Positions 1-10,188 of a DNA stretch of 64,000 nucleotides are shown here, piece by piece. The stretch comes from Bacteroidota bacterium (GTDB lineage: Bacteria; Bacteroidota; Ignavibacteria; Kapaibacteriales; UBA2268), in contig SCSM01000021.1 in the NCBI GenBank assembly GCA_004322215.1, positions 111,843-175,842 on the forward strand, read 5' to 3'. Position 1 is the stretch's first letter. Every line of letters starts with the position of its first letter. Both the position numbers and the translations under genes were made by a program. Below the pieces are notes generated by a model. The model was not told the DNA's origin and made no database searches. It saw only the letters and a list, made by a program, of their open reading frames with translations.

Positions 1-780
1 CATTCAATTGCTCCAAGAGAAAAGAATAAAGGTGATGCCTGGAATATAGCTGAAAAATACAATTCAACCATTACACCATTTATTGAAAAAAATGATGTGA
101 AAAATATTTTGAAGCATTTATCATATTCAGTCAATGAATTCAATAACATAATACTTGCAAAATCAAATGTTCCGAAAATCGGAATTGTCGGTGAAGTTTA
201 TGTGAAATACAACCCTATGGGTAATCATAAAATAGCTGATGAGATGACACAAAAAGGGATTGAAGTAGTATATCCGCCATTGATTAATATGTTTGTCCAA
301 TGGCTTGTGAACGTACATTACAAACATAACCTGAAGATAGATAAAAAGCCGGTTGCAAAGAAATTTGCTTATCTCCTTGAAAAATATTTTGACCGCAGGT
401 GCAATCAATTCGATAATGTAATGAAGAATTTTAAATTCTTCACGCCAAGACATCATATCAGAGAGATAGCAAAGAAAGCTGAAAAAATAATGAATATGTC
501 GAATCATTATTTTGGCGAAGGGTGGTTGATTTCAGGAGAAATATTAACATTTGCCGAAAATGGAATCAAGAACATACTCTGTATGCAGCCATTCGGATGT
601 ATAGCCAATCATATCGTTGCACGCGGCGTTGAGAAATCAATCAGGGATTTACATCCTGACTTGAATCTTCAATTCCTCGATATTGACGCCGGCAACAGCC
701 AGGTGAATCTGCAGAACAGATTACATTTGTTGATTAAGAAAGCGGAAGAAGAAATTAAAGAAAATTTGGTTAAAATATAA
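1..780 (+). CDS. 2-hydroxyacyl-CoA dehydratase/activase-type protein (DUF2229-like), C-terminal part
   Basis: The frame is open from base 1 (the first codons read HSIAPREKNKGDAW), so the true start lies left of the window; the internal GTG at 97 is not the start. The visible ~259 residues resemble the C-terminal part of the large proteins that join a BcrAD/BadFG ATPase activase to a 2-hydroxyglutaryl-CoA dehydratase-like (DUF2229/COG3580-3581) region. Recognisable stretches are KIGIVGEVYVKYNP, VVYPPLINMF and the Cys-containing CMQPFGCIANHIVARG, a probable Fe-S ligand region. Members are associated with radical-type dehydration chemistry or ATP-dependent electron injection; the substrate cannot be told from this fragment. 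The stop is followed 17 bp later by a convergent gene. Confidence 0.7.
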   Translation, partial: HSIAPREKNKGDAWNIAEKYNSTITPFIEKNDVKNILKHLSYSVNEFNNIILAKSNVPKIGIVGEVYVKYNPMGNHKIADEMTQKGIEVVYPPLINMFVQWLVNVHYKHNLKIDKKPVAKKFAYLLEKYFDRRCNQFDNVMKNFKFFTPRHHIREIAKKAEKIMNMSNHYFGEGWLISGEILTFAENGIKNILCMQPFGCIANHIVARGVEKSIRDLHPDLNLQFLDIDAGNSQVNLQNRLHLLIKKAEEEIKENLVKI

Positions 781-796
781 TAAATCAATTTAATAA

Positions 797-2920
797 CTAT
801 CCAACAACCTGAAACTTGACTGTATAATTTTTTAAATCGGTAAATATTCTAAGATAATATACACCAATTTGAAGCCGGCTGCAATCAATGTTTAAGGTAT
901 TTTTATATTTAAATTTATTTTCATTGATTACGCAATTATATTCCATTCCTATAATATCATATATGGAAATTTTCTTGATTATTACGGATTCAGGAATATC
1001 AACTACTAAATTGGAAGACACAGGATTAGGATATGAATTGAAATATACGGTTACGATTGTATCATAATCATAGTAACCATCCTCTTCATCATTAATATAT
1101 TTATAAATTCTACCTCCGCTGCCGGCTGCATAAACGGTTGTGTCATCTATTGCAATAATACTATTAAAGTTGCAATAATCACTAAATTCCCTTAACCAGG
1201 TTTCGCCGCCATCTGTTGTTTTATAAATAAATCCATTTGAAGCTAACCACCCAGTATTTTCATCACAAAATGATACGTCATATAGAAAAAAATTGCTATC
1301 ATTTGTAGATTTTGAATTCCAGGTTTCACCGCCATCAGTTGTTTTAATTAAAGTATTATATCCCCCAACAATCCATCCGATATTAGAATTAAGGAATTCA
1401 ATGTTTTCAACTAAATTGTTGGCAAAATACTGTTCATACCAATTCTTTCCACCATCAACAGTTTTATACAATCGAGCATAGTCACTTAATGACCAACCGG
1501 TATCTTTATTTATAAAGAATAATTTTGATATATATCTGATATCTGTTGTTAATTTTGAATGGTAATTAGTACTATCAAAAAACCAACTTTTACCTCCATC
1601 AGTTGTTCTATAAGATAAATCAGAAAGAAAAGAACCATATCCATTAAGGGTATCAAAAAAACACAGGTCTGTTATAACGGGTCGAAATTCATCAACCTTC
1701 CAATTTACACCGCTATCTTTTGTTGAACACAATATAGTGCTTTCAAAGATGTTATTTTCACCAATTAAATAAATAAACCTTGTATCCAAACAGAATATAT
1801 TATTTAAATCAGACAAATCGAGTAACTCATAAGAACTTTGTTGCCAATTTTTTCCACCGTCAGATGTTTTAATAAAATATATACCATTAGAACATGTGCC
1901 AATTACGAATCCATTATTTCTATCTGAAAAGTAAATTTTTTTTAACCAGTTGTTGCTTCCACCTATTTGATGAAACCAGTTTTCACCTCCATCTGTTGTT
2001 TTCATAATTAATCCACCGGTCCCAGTACACCAACCAATTTCAGGATTTATAAAATCAACTGATGTTATATTATTTCCGGAAAATTTGGTTTTTCTTACCC
2101 AAGTCTCACCTCCGTCAGTAGTTTTGACAATATTTCCCCTCCAACCCACAGCCCAACCGATGTTTTCATTAATAAAATTAATAACCCATAATTTATCTTT
2201 ATCCATATAAGAATTTTGGACCCAATTTATCCCCCCATCGGTAGTTTTATAAAAACAGTGAAGGTCTGATTCAACAATCCACCCAATATTTTCATTGATG
2301 AAAAATAAATCTACATCACCTCTAATTTCATCAGGAGATTTAATCCAGTCGATACCTCCATTGGTTGTTTTATATGTATAATTTAGAAAAATCCATCCGA
2401 TTTCATTATTTAGAAAAAATATATTAAGGTTTCTTCCATTTATAATACCATCTACATCTTTTAAAAGTTTCCAGTTTAAACCACCATTTGTTGTTTTGTA
2501 TATTTCACCGGAAAAATGATTAACTTCTAAAAATATCCATCCTGTATATTTATTAATAAATGAAATGTCTCTAATGAATTTATTATCTTGTTCAAAAAAT
2601 TTCTGCCAACTATTACCACCATCAGTGGTTTTGAGTAAACAATTATTCCCTGCTATCCATCCGTTACTTTCATCGAACATTTGAATTTTAATTAACTGAT
2701 TTTTTGTATCGCTTAATTGAAAAAACCAGTGATTTCCACCATCGGTTGTTTTTAGTATTGTACCGCTGTCTCCTACTGCCCAGCCGACATTTTCGTTTAC
2801 AAAATCTATCCCATATAAATTATTTCCGGTAGGTAATGGACTAATTAATTTCCATTTGTTTGATAATAATTCATTGGTGAATGATATAAGAATAAGAACC
2901 AGTAATAATGAAGTTTTCAT
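797..2920 (-). CDS. Ycf48-like repeat protein with T9SS sorting domain
   Basis: A secreted 707-residue protein. An N-terminal signal peptide (MKTSLLLVLILISF) is followed by 13 copies of a ~45-residue repeat of the form NENIGWAVG-x-G-x-I-x-KTTDGG-x-x-W, the Ycf48/Hcf136 beta-propeller type, then a C-terminal T9SS type A domain that starts at SYPNPVSSNLVVDIP and ends KFQVVG. T9SS cargo is exported through the outer membrane and anchored or released at the surface; propellers of this type are usually binding modules, and nothing suggests an enzyme. I take the ATG at 2920; an in-frame TTG nine bases upstream is possible. A second protein of this kind runs off the right edge of the window. The photosystem function of plant Ycf48 should not be transferred. 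Confidence 0.85.
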   Translation of the reverse strand: MKTSLLLVLILISFTNELLSNKWKLISPLPTGNNLYGIDFVNENVGWAVGDSGTILKTTDGGNHWFFQLSDTKNQLIKIQMFDESNGWIAGNNCLLKTTDGGNSWQKFFEQDNKFIRDISFINKYTGWIFLEVNHFSGEIYKTTNGGLNWKLLKDVDGIINGRNLNIFFLNNEIGWIFLNYTYKTTNGGIDWIKSPDEIRGDVDLFFINENIGWIVESDLHCFYKTTDGGINWVQNSYMDKDKLWVINFINENIGWAVGWRGNIVKTTDGGETWVRKTKFSGNNITSVDFINPEIGWCTGTGGLIMKTTDGGENWFHQIGGSNNWLKKIYFSDRNNGFVIGTCSNGIYFIKTSDGGKNWQQSSYELLDLSDLNNIFCLDTRFIYLIGENNIFESTILCSTKDSGVNWKVDEFRPVITDLCFFDTLNGYGSFLSDLSYRTTDGGKSWFFDSTNYHSKLTTDIRYISKLFFINKDTGWSLSDYARLYKTVDGGKNWYEQYFANNLVENIEFLNSNIGWIVGGYNTLIKTTDGGETWNSKSTNDSNFFLYDVSFCDENTGWLASNGFIYKTTDGGETWLREFSDYCNFNSIIAIDDTTVYAAGSGGRIYKYINDEEDGYYDYDTIVTVYFNSYPNPVSSNLVVDIPESVIIKKISIYDIIGMEYNCVINENKFKYKNTLNIDCSRLQIGVYYLRIFTDLKNYTVKFQVVG

Positions 2921-3021
2921 TTGATTCAATTAAAAATATAATTAATTAAAATCAGCAAAAATTTTTACTAATTTAATTATAAATTATAAAATATTTGATA
3001 TTATTTATTTAGAACTAATTC

Positions 3022-5781
3022 TCAATTACCTTTATACTCGATTCCTTTTATAATCCAATCGGGAGCCGGCTTTTTCTTTAAGTAGGTATCGAAAAATTCC
3101 TTCATCCTGATTGCATAATCGAGCTTATTCTGGTATTTCTGCAAAATATGCGGCTCGTTCCTGTATTGGAGCATGATGCAATTCTTGCTCAACCTCCTCA
3201 TAGCAAGAAAAAGCTCAATGCCCTGCTGCCATGGCACCGCGTTGTCAATGTCGCCGAATTCAATTAACAATGGAGTTTGAATTTTTTGTGCCTGGAACAC
3301 AGGTGAATTTCTGATGTATGCATCGAGAGAATCCCACAAATTTCCTCCAATGCGGCTTTGCTCCCGTTCATATTGGAATTGCCTCGCCAAGCCGGATTCA
3401 AGCCGTATGCCGCTATAGGCGCTCGTCATGTTTCCGACAGGAGCACCTGCACAAGCCGCAGCAAAAAGATTAGTCTTTGTTATAAGGTAAGCTGTCTGGT
3501 AACCTCCCCAGGAATGTCCCTGTATTCCGATTGCAGTTGAATCGGCAACTCCCATGTCAATTAGTTTCCTGACAGCGGGTACTACACAATTATATGCATC
3601 ATCCCCCGGAGTTCCAGTTTTATACTTAATGTCTGTAACCAAAATTATGTAATCATCGCCTGCATAGAGTGGATAACAAGGGCGATGGTTATTCCTAACA
3701 GGATAGAATGTATTGAAATCATCGGATAACTTTTCATAATAATAAACCAACACCGGATATCTTTTCCCTTCAGTAAAATCATCCGGCTTAATGTAATATC
3801 CCATCAATGTATCTCCATATCCGCTTACCCAGTTAATCAGCTCGGCTTTACCCCAGAGAAAATCATTCATCTGTGGATTAACATCGCTGATTTTCTTGGA
3901 CTCTGTAAACATTGAATCGGCAGCCCAAAGGTCCGGGAACATATCATATTTTTGTTTGGAGTATAATATTACATTAGAATTTTTTGATTTGGCTATGTAA
4001 GTGAATCTGCAATCTTCCTGGGCAAGTTTTTCAAGCCCGAGCATATCGAAAGTAACGCGATACAAACCCTGGTATTTTTGCTTTTTATGAAATCCCTGAA
4101 CCCAAAGCACATCGGTCTTTTTATAATATTCTTTATCCGGTTCCAGATCCACAACTCTGAATCTCAAATCGTTGAATCTGCCGTCAGCAGCAGTTTGATT
4201 CACATAACTGTAACCCATTATGGTAAAGAAACGCCATATATCATATTTGTCGTATATCAGGACAGCTTCGTCATTTTCCATCCAGCCGGCAATTCCATAG
4301 CTCGGAGCTTCCGTCGGCATATCGAATTCATCGTTATAGAAATTAAATTTTAGCTCAGCGGTTAAATTCACCAAAGTATCGAGACGATTGTCATAAAGCA
4401 GCCATGCTTTATCTTTGAAATAAAGTACATATTTTCCCAGAGGTGAGATATAAGCTTTTTCATGCAGTTTAGATACAAGTTTCTTCTTATCACCTGTTCT
4501 CAGATTAATTGAATATAAGTCAGTTGGTACATCTCCTTCCCATGTTGATTCCACGAGATAGGGCTTCTCATCATAGCCAATCGTATAAAAAGGATTTTCG
4601 GCAAATTCGACATCTTTTACATTTTCGTCAGTAAGCGGAATAAAAGTTTTTAGGTCGAAATGATAAACAGCAAGCCATGTTTTGTCTTTATTGTATTCAT
4701 ACCATTTCTTTTGGTTAGTTTTTATTCGCGGGTCATTCCAGTGCCACAAATCAAGTTCCGTTTTTTTCAAAATCGTATCAATATTAAAAAATGTCGTATC
4801 ATTATATTTCACTTCATTTTTTTTAGCTGAAGTATCTTTTAAAGGTTTCAATCCGAAAAATAATCTGCCGTTGTCTTTTGTCCATCTCAGTTCATTTTTA
4901 AAAGGAATTTTCCATTCTTTTGATAAACTGTCTGCACTGATAATAACATTATTGATTTTGGAATACGGGTTCCACGTATTGATTGAACAAGAATCCGGCT
5001 CACCGTCTTTTTTCTTTACAGCAGATATATAAGCAAGATCACTGTATTTGGTTGACCATGTAATATTTGAGTACATCCCGCTATCAATCGTTGAAATTCT
5101 TTGCGGGAGTAAATATCCACCTGTCAAATCAAGTGCGTAAACACCATTTCTTACTGAAGGTTCTTCATAAATAATATATGCAAAATTTTTGGATAAGCTG
5201 TCAAAATCAAATTCTATAACGCCAGGGAAGGTGAGCTCAGAACCGGATTGTAATTGTCTTAAGATTAATTCAGTCCCCAAAATCTTGTTTTTCGATTGCT
5301 CCGGCTTAGGTGGATTCATATCGTAATATTTATAAGCAAGCCATTTCCCGTCATTCGATAAGATAAATTTTTCAATGTTATCAAATTTTACAATTTTTCC
5401 TGTTCCGGTATTTAATATACCCATTCCCTTTTTTGGTTTATTCAGATCTGCATTCTCAGATTCCCACTGCTTCGGCGGTATCGAATAAATAACCCATTCG
5501 CTGTTCGGCGAAATTACGGGTTTCTCCGCTCGCTGGACAACAAATTGCACAGAATCAGCAGCTATTGACTGAACTACAATATTCGGGTCTCCCCTGTCGG
5601 GTGCAGCCGTGTAGCAGGCATATTTTCCGTCATCGGATATTTTTGCTGAAGTTATTGATTTGAACTTCATAACATCAGCAAATGTTAACGGTTTTTTCCC
5701 TTTCCCATAAAGTGAACAGGTACTTGAGATAATAAATAATATTAGAAGTAAGATAGACGATTGTTTTACTTTATAAACCAT
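3022..5781 (-). CDS. S9-family prolyl oligopeptidase-like peptidase
   Basis: A 919-residue secreted serine peptidase of the S9 (prolyl oligopeptidase/DPP) family. A signal peptide (SILLLILFIISSTCSLYG) is followed by a long N-terminal beta-propeller region and a C-terminal alpha/beta hydrolase domain. The catalytic triad is visible: Ser757 in GHSWGGYQ, Asp846 in GDIDNAVPW and His878 in NEPHILQ. It probably degrades peptides in the periplasm. The length is at the upper end for the family because of an extended propeller. It is divergent from the GWxTD gene, with a 180-bp AT-rich gap between. No T9SS domain is seen at the C terminus (ends IIKGIEYKGN). Peptide specificity cannot be assigned. Confidence 0.88.
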   Translation of the reverse strand: MVYKVKQSSILLLILFIISSTCSLYGKGKKPLTFADVMKFKSITSAKISDDGKYACYTAAPDRGDPNIVVQSIAADSVQFVVQRAEKPVISPNSEWVIYSIPPKQWESENADLNKPKKGMGILNTGTGKIVKFDNIEKFILSNDGKWLAYKYYDMNPPKPEQSKNKILGTELILRQLQSGSELTFPGVIEFDFDSLSKNFAYIIYEEPSVRNGVYALDLTGGYLLPQRISTIDSGMYSNITWSTKYSDLAYISAVKKKDGEPDSCSINTWNPYSKINNVIISADSLSKEWKIPFKNELRWTKDNGRLFFGLKPLKDTSAKKNEVKYNDTTFFNIDTILKKTELDLWHWNDPRIKTNQKKWYEYNKDKTWLAVYHFDLKTFIPLTDENVKDVEFAENPFYTIGYDEKPYLVESTWEGDVPTDLYSINLRTGDKKKLVSKLHEKAYISPLGKYVLYFKDKAWLLYDNRLDTLVNLTAELKFNFYNDEFDMPTEAPSYGIAGWMENDEAVLIYDKYDIWRFFTIMGYSYVNQTAADGRFNDLRFRVVDLEPDKEYYKKTDVLWVQGFHKKQKYQGLYRVTFDMLGLEKLAQEDCRFTYIAKSKNSNVILYSKQKYDMFPDLWAADSMFTESKKISDVNPQMNDFLWGKAELINWVSGYGDTLMGYYIKPDDFTEGKRYPVLVYYYEKLSDDFNTFYPVRNNHRPCYPLYAGDDYIILVTDIKYKTGTPGDDAYNCVVPAVRKLIDMGVADSTAIGIQGHSWGGYQTAYLITKTNLFAAACAGAPVGNMTSAYSGIRLESGLARQFQYEREQSRIGGNLWDSLDAYIRNSPVFQAQKIQTPLLIEFGDIDNAVPWQQGIELFLAMRRLSKNCIMLQYRNEPHILQKYQNKLDYAIRMKEFFDTYLKKKPAPDWIIKGIEYKGN

Positions 5782-5961
5782 AAGTATATAAATAAAAAAT
5801 TATTTGACATTTCAATTTAACATAACTTTAAATTTAATAATTTATTGAAACAATTTCAGAAAAATTTAACCAATTCTCTAATAATAGTAACAAGAATAGA
5901 ACAAATTTCACTTCAATTCGTTATTTTGTAAGTAATAGAAGTTCATTAAAAAGAAGAACAA

Positions 5962-7275
5962 ATGAATTATTCCGAAATGAAAAATATACTGATTTATATT
6001 ACTTTGTTATTTATTTATCAAAGTATTGTTAATGCACAGGATACGAAAAGTACAAATTCCGAATTACAGTTTTATCTCGATGTAATATGTTTCAAAGGTG
6101 AGACAGATACAGCAGCACGGGTTGATATATTCACAGTCGTGCCTTACCAATCACTTAATTTCATAAAAATTGATGAGAAATATATGTCTCAATATGATAT
6201 TGTGATTAAAGCTTTGGACAGCAATAAAAATGTAAAGGAAGAAAAGCGTATTCACAGAACTATAAAAGCAGAAGATTACAGCACAGCACAGGGCGGAACA
6301 GGTAAATTCGATTTCTCACAGCAGATATTGAATCTGCCAAAAGGGAATTATGAATTTAAGGTTTTATTAATTGATAATAATGTTAATGAAACCAATGAAA
6401 AATCAAGAACCTTGTCAGTATTGAATTTTTCAGATTACCCCTTTTCAATAAGCGGGATTTTATTATTGTCATCGATTGAAGAACAAAGCGGGAAATATAA
6501 GATAACACCTTACATATCCGATAATGTAGGTGATTTGAAAGAAGGATTCTTTACATTTTTCGAATCTTACAACAAATCCGGGAGCGATTCGGCAGACTTT
6601 ATTTATCAAATCACTGATAAAGATGGAAAGGTTCTTATTCAATCGCCAAAAACCAGGAAATATGTCGGAAAAAGTAAAACACAACTTTATTTGAAAATTC
6701 CAAATAATGAATCTATCAGCCAGGGGACATATAACCTGAGAATAATTGCAATGAAGCCGATGAACGACACAATCGTAAAGTCAGAATATTATCTTGCAGC
6801 AGCCGAAAGGTCACTTGGATTTTTCAGAACTATGCTTGGATTCAATATTGCGGACTTAAATAAAGCAGTAAAACAATTACGGTATGTCGCACAACCTGAC
6901 GATATTGATTTTATTGACTCGGCTCAAACGATGGATGAAAAACAAAGAAGATTTAAGGAATTTTGGGATAAATTGGACCCGACACCAAATACAGAAAGAA
7001 ACGAAGCATTTGAAGAATATTATTCCAGGGTTGATTATGCCAATAAAGAATTCAAATCCTACAATGAAGGTTGGCTGACTGATATGGGAATGGTCTATAT
7101 CATTTTCGGCAAACCATTTCAGATTGAACATTCAACACCCGGAACAATAGGAAGAAAATACGAGAGATGGACTTATCTAAACAACAGGCAGTTTTCATTC
7201 GTTGATAATACCGGTTTCGGTGATTTCAGATTATATTATCCTCCGACAGTAACAGAAAGATACAAATACAAATGA
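5962..7275 (+). CDS. GWxTD domain-containing secreted protein
   Basis: A 437-residue exported protein with a signal peptide (NILIYITLLFIYQSIVNAQ) and a C-terminal GWxTD domain. The signature GWLTD lies at residues 370-374 and is followed by MGMVYIIFGKPFQIE and an aromatic YERWTYLNNRQFSFV stretch. The family is widespread in Bacteroidota, Chlorobiota and relatives and has no established function; the middle of the protein looks like beta-sandwich segments. The ATG at 5962 is preferred over 5977 because the purine-rich AAAAAGAAG precedes it. The stop overlaps the ispD start (ATGATGA), so the two genes are very likely translationally coupled. Confidence 0.85.
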   Translation: MNYSEMKNILIYITLLFIYQSIVNAQDTKSTNSELQFYLDVICFKGETDTAARVDIFTVVPYQSLNFIKIDEKYMSQYDIVIKALDSNKNVKEEKRIHRTIKAEDYSTAQGGTGKFDFSQQILNLPKGNYEFKVLLIDNNVNETNEKSRTLSVLNFSDYPFSISGILLLSSIEEQSGKYKITPYISDNVGDLKEGFFTFFESYNKSGSDSADFIYQITDKDGKVLIQSPKTRKYVGKSKTQLYLKIPNNESISQGTYNLRIIAMKPMNDTIVKSEYYLAAAERSLGFFRTMLGFNIADLNKAVKQLRYVAQPDDIDFIDSAQTMDEKQRRFKEFWDKLDPTPNTERNEAFEEYYSRVDYANKEFKSYNEGWLTDMGMVYIIFGKPFQIEHSTPGTIGRKYERWTYLNNRQFSFVDNTGFGDFRLYYPPTVTERYKYK

Positions 7276-7937
7276 TGAAATGTGCAGCAATAATACCGGC
7301 AGCAGGCATTGGGACTCGATTCGGCGGCTCTATGCCAAAGCAATTCAGCGAATACGAAAGTATTCCAATTCTGATTCACACTCTCAAGCTTTTTGAAAGA
7401 ATACCGGAAGTTAATTCTGTCATCGTGGCAATTACACCCTCATGGGAAGAATATACCAATGAAATGATTGTTGTTCATGGTTTGAATAAAGTTAAAAAGA
7501 TTGTAGCAGGCGGTAAGGAAAGGCAGGATTCCGTTTCGAATGCTCTCAATACACTCCTTCCAAATGAGTATGATGTAATATTGATTCATGATGCAGTCAG
7601 ACCTTTTGTATCACCGGAACTTGTACGAAAAATTATTAGGATAGCCGATGAAACCGGTGCGGTGATACCTGCACTGAAACCGAAAGAAACAATCAAGCAA
7701 ATTGACGAAAAGGGTATGGTTATAAAAACGCTCGACAGAACAATATTGTGTGCAGTACAAACACCACAGGGTTTTAAAGCCGATATAATCTTATCATCCT
7801 ATAAAAAAGCAATGAAAAATAATTTTTATGCAACTGATGATGCAGCACTTGTAGAGTATTCAGGTTTTCCTGTCCAGGTAATTGACGGTGAGGAAACCAA
7901 CATAAAAATAACAACTCAATTCGACATCCACTTTTAA
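7272..7937 (+). CDS. ispD: 2-C-methyl-D-erythritol 4-phosphate cytidylyltransferase
   Basis: IspD, 221 residues, transfers CMP from CTP to methylerythritol phosphate in the non-mevalonate isoprenoid pathway in the cytoplasm. Visible motifs: the nucleotide-binding loop PAAGIGTRFGGSMPKQF (residues 9-25, with Arg16 and Lys23), HDAVRP (residues 106-111), TPQGF, and the C-terminal ATDDAALVE...VQVIDGEETNIKIT. Length is normal for the family. The start overlaps the end of the GWxTD gene by four bases. The next gene is convergent and carries a terminator in the gap. No ispF is adjacent. Confidence 0.96.
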   Translation: MMKCAAIIPAAGIGTRFGGSMPKQFSEYESIPILIHTLKLFERIPEVNSVIVAITPSWEEYTNEMIVVHGLNKVKKIVAGGKERQDSVSNALNTLLPNEYDVILIHDAVRPFVSPELVRKIIRIADETGAVIPALKPKETIKQIDEKGMVIKTLDRTILCAVQTPQGFKADIILSSYKKAMKNNFYATDDAALVEYSGFPVQVIDGEETNIKITTQFDIHF

Positions 7938-7947
7938 TATAAAAAGC

Positions 7948-7972
7948 AATCCCAATCTTAGGGATTGGGATT
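7948..7972 (-). terminator. Intrinsic terminator of the convergent T9SS gene
   Basis: A perfect 10-bp stem, AATCCCAATC / GATTGGGATT, with the 5-base loop TTAGG. On the minus strand the hairpin is followed by a run of Ts (GCTTTTTATATT), so it most likely ends the leftward gene at 8001. On the plus strand, after ispD, the following sequence is not T-rich, though the hairpin may still help. Confidence 0.75.
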
Positions 7973-8000
7973 CTATACAAAAACTTATTAAAGAAATTCC

Positions 8001-10148
8001 TTAGGGCATCACTATAAATTTAACTGCATTTGAAATACCAATGCCTGTTAATTTCACGAAATACACACCGGGACTTACTTTCAGATTATTGTGATTCAGC
8101 ATGTTCCACGCAAAGCTATGTGTGCCAATTGCTAAGTTACGTGAGCAAAGATTAATAACTCTATTACCGTTAACATCATATATATCGAGAGAAACTGCGG
8201 CATTTTTTTCCAGTGATAATTCAATATTCACATTTGTTGTTGCAGGATTAGGGGATAATGTCAATGAATTGATGAATGTCACAGTTTCATTAACATCAGT
8301 TGCTTGAATACTCTTCATAACTCCAATACCTGAATTATAGAATGAACCGCTCATTGTATTTTGAACCTTGAAATCCCTGACCATATAATAAACAATTCCA
8401 TCGCGGATTTCAGGGTCAGTGAAACTTGTGTCTGAAAGCAGAACTTCATTAATTTTTGTGAAGGGACCATCTTTGCTTGATGAAAGATAAACATTGTATA
8501 AATATTCACCCTGGTTATCAGATTTTTCCCAGCTTATTTCAACGTGCTCGCCGGCAGGTTGAATCACAGATAAATTTTTTGCCGGGGAAACAGTTCCCAT
8601 ATACATCCTCAATGTCGGGTCACCCATTAAAGCAACATGAGCCATTAGATTACCATAAGTATAAACAACACCATTCTTATAACGAGGTGTATAGCATATA
8701 TTTGGTATATAGGTTTGACCATTATTTTGAGACAGCATTGTAGAGTAACCAATCGGTAAACCGAGTGCCATGTGGTGGAGATACCATTGAGGTCTTCCTG
8801 CCCAGGCACAAGTAAGTATGGATGGACTACTACATAGTCCGGCTCTAAGGAAATTGTTTTGTGAATCCCAGTCACCGAAATATGAACCAAAAAGCATTGT
8901 GAATATTGCTTTCTTTTGGTTTGTATCAGCAAAATTTGTTGTATTTCCAATCTTATCGGCACTGGTATACCACCCTGCTCCACATCCGTAAGCCCAAAGG
9001 TAATTATCAGTCTTTAAATTTGTAAACCAATCAACATTTTTTATACTGTCCATTCCAAAGAATGGAGCGAAGTTCCTCCAGCCACTTGCTCCAAAGCCCA
9101 TTTCAAGACCGCCTTCATTTGCAGCAGAATATGAGGGCTGAAAATTAATATCAACAAGACTTCTCATTACGTAAGACATTTCACCTGACCTGTATAAATG
9201 GTCTTTGTCGAGATATTCACCGAGTAAATCCTCTTCAGTTTTTTTAAAAGCCGGCATATTATAAAAATCAACCCTGCCGATTCTCAAAACAACATCACCT
9301 TCCCTGATATATGTTTGGTCGAATTTACCGTCACCCGGAATGTTCCTGTTCTCATTCCTGGATGGTTTTAATACACCATTACTATCTGTATTAACATAAC
9401 TATCGGTCCAGTATGTATCATCTAAAATACCATAATAAACATCAGCGGGCCAGGCACCCTGATGATTATCGTGGGCATCGGGACCAAAATTTCCTGTATA
9501 TGGAACGGGCACTCTTCCAAATAAAAATACTGTATTTATGGATTTATCTTTTGCATACTCCTGCTTGATTATATTTCTTACAACTGTTGGACTGACATTG
9601 TTGTTTGAATCGCTTCGTGTAACATATTGTATATTAACATTCCAACCCTCAGTAAGCAAATCATCTTTTAATCTGTCAATTTTATTTTGGAAATAAAATT
9701 GAAGATTGGATTCGACGATTAAAAGGACAGTTCCATAGGATTCAATTGGCTTTACTTCAATTCCTGCATATATATAACCGGCGGCAAAATATTTAAGTGT
9801 ATCCTTTCCTTCTAATTTTATGGAATAAGCAAGAACCTGGTATTCATAGCCATCACCTACAGTAACATTATTGTCGATAAAGGAAGTTTTTGTACTGTCG
9901 AGAATAGCAATTTCATTACCCCAATAATTTGATTCTTTAACTTTCCTGTAAACATGGTATTCTTTGGAATATCCAGCCGTTTTCCAATTTATTTTAATGC
10001 TTGGAGTCTCAGTTTTAGATACTTCTGCAGTAAGAAAAACAACGAAATCCTTAGAATCGAGAGAATATAGATTTCTAAATGAAAACAATGAAAGAATAAA
10101 TATTAAAAAAATCAATTGTTTTATAAATGTTGTAAAAAATTTTTTCAT
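8001..10148 (-). CDS. Gingipain (peptidase C25)-related protein with T9SS sorting domain
   Basis: A 715-residue secreted protein. Order: signal peptide (IKQLIFLIFILSLFSFRNLYS), a fibronectin-III-like N-terminal segment, a C25/caspase-fold-like core, a second FnIII-like segment (KNLSVIQPAGEHVEISWEKS) and a T9SS type A domain (LSPNPATTNVNIELSL ... NAVKFIVMP). Core landmarks are FLFGRVPVPYTG, HQGAWPADVYYG, RIGRVDFYN and LWAYGCGAGWY, whose Cys sits where gingipains carry the catalytic Cys. The His-Gly pair usual before that Cys in gingipains is not visible, so peptidase activity is uncertain. It is a paralogue of the gene at 51165. A strong GGAGGT site precedes the ATG. Confidence 0.75.
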   Translation of the reverse strand: MKKFFTTFIKQLIFLIFILSLFSFRNLYSLDSKDFVVFLTAEVSKTETPSIKINWKTAGYSKEYHVYRKVKESNYWGNEIAILDSTKTSFIDNNVTVGDGYEYQVLAYSIKLEGKDTLKYFAAGYIYAGIEVKPIESYGTVLLIVESNLQFYFQNKIDRLKDDLLTEGWNVNIQYVTRSDSNNNVSPTVVRNIIKQEYAKDKSINTVFLFGRVPVPYTGNFGPDAHDNHQGAWPADVYYGILDDTYWTDSYVNTDSNGVLKPSRNENRNIPGDGKFDQTYIREGDVVLRIGRVDFYNMPAFKKTEEDLLGEYLDKDHLYRSGEMSYVMRSLVDINFQPSYSAANEGGLEMGFGASGWRNFAPFFGMDSIKNVDWFTNLKTDNYLWAYGCGAGWYTSADKIGNTTNFADTNQKKAIFTMLFGSYFGDWDSQNNFLRAGLCSSPSILTCAWAGRPQWYLHHMALGLPIGYSTMLSQNNGQTYIPNICYTPRYKNGVVYTYGNLMAHVALMGDPTLRMYMGTVSPAKNLSVIQPAGEHVEISWEKSDNQGEYLYNVYLSSSKDGPFTKINEVLLSDTSFTDPEIRDGIVYYMVRDFKVQNTMSGSFYNSGIGVMKSIQATDVNETVTFINSLTLSPNPATTNVNIELSLEKNAAVSLDIYDVNGNRVINLCSRNLAIGTHSFAWNMLNHNNLKVSPGVYFVKLTGIGISNAVKFIVMP

Positions 10149-10188
10149 AATACCTCCACAATATATTTTTTAGTTAAAATTATTTTTT

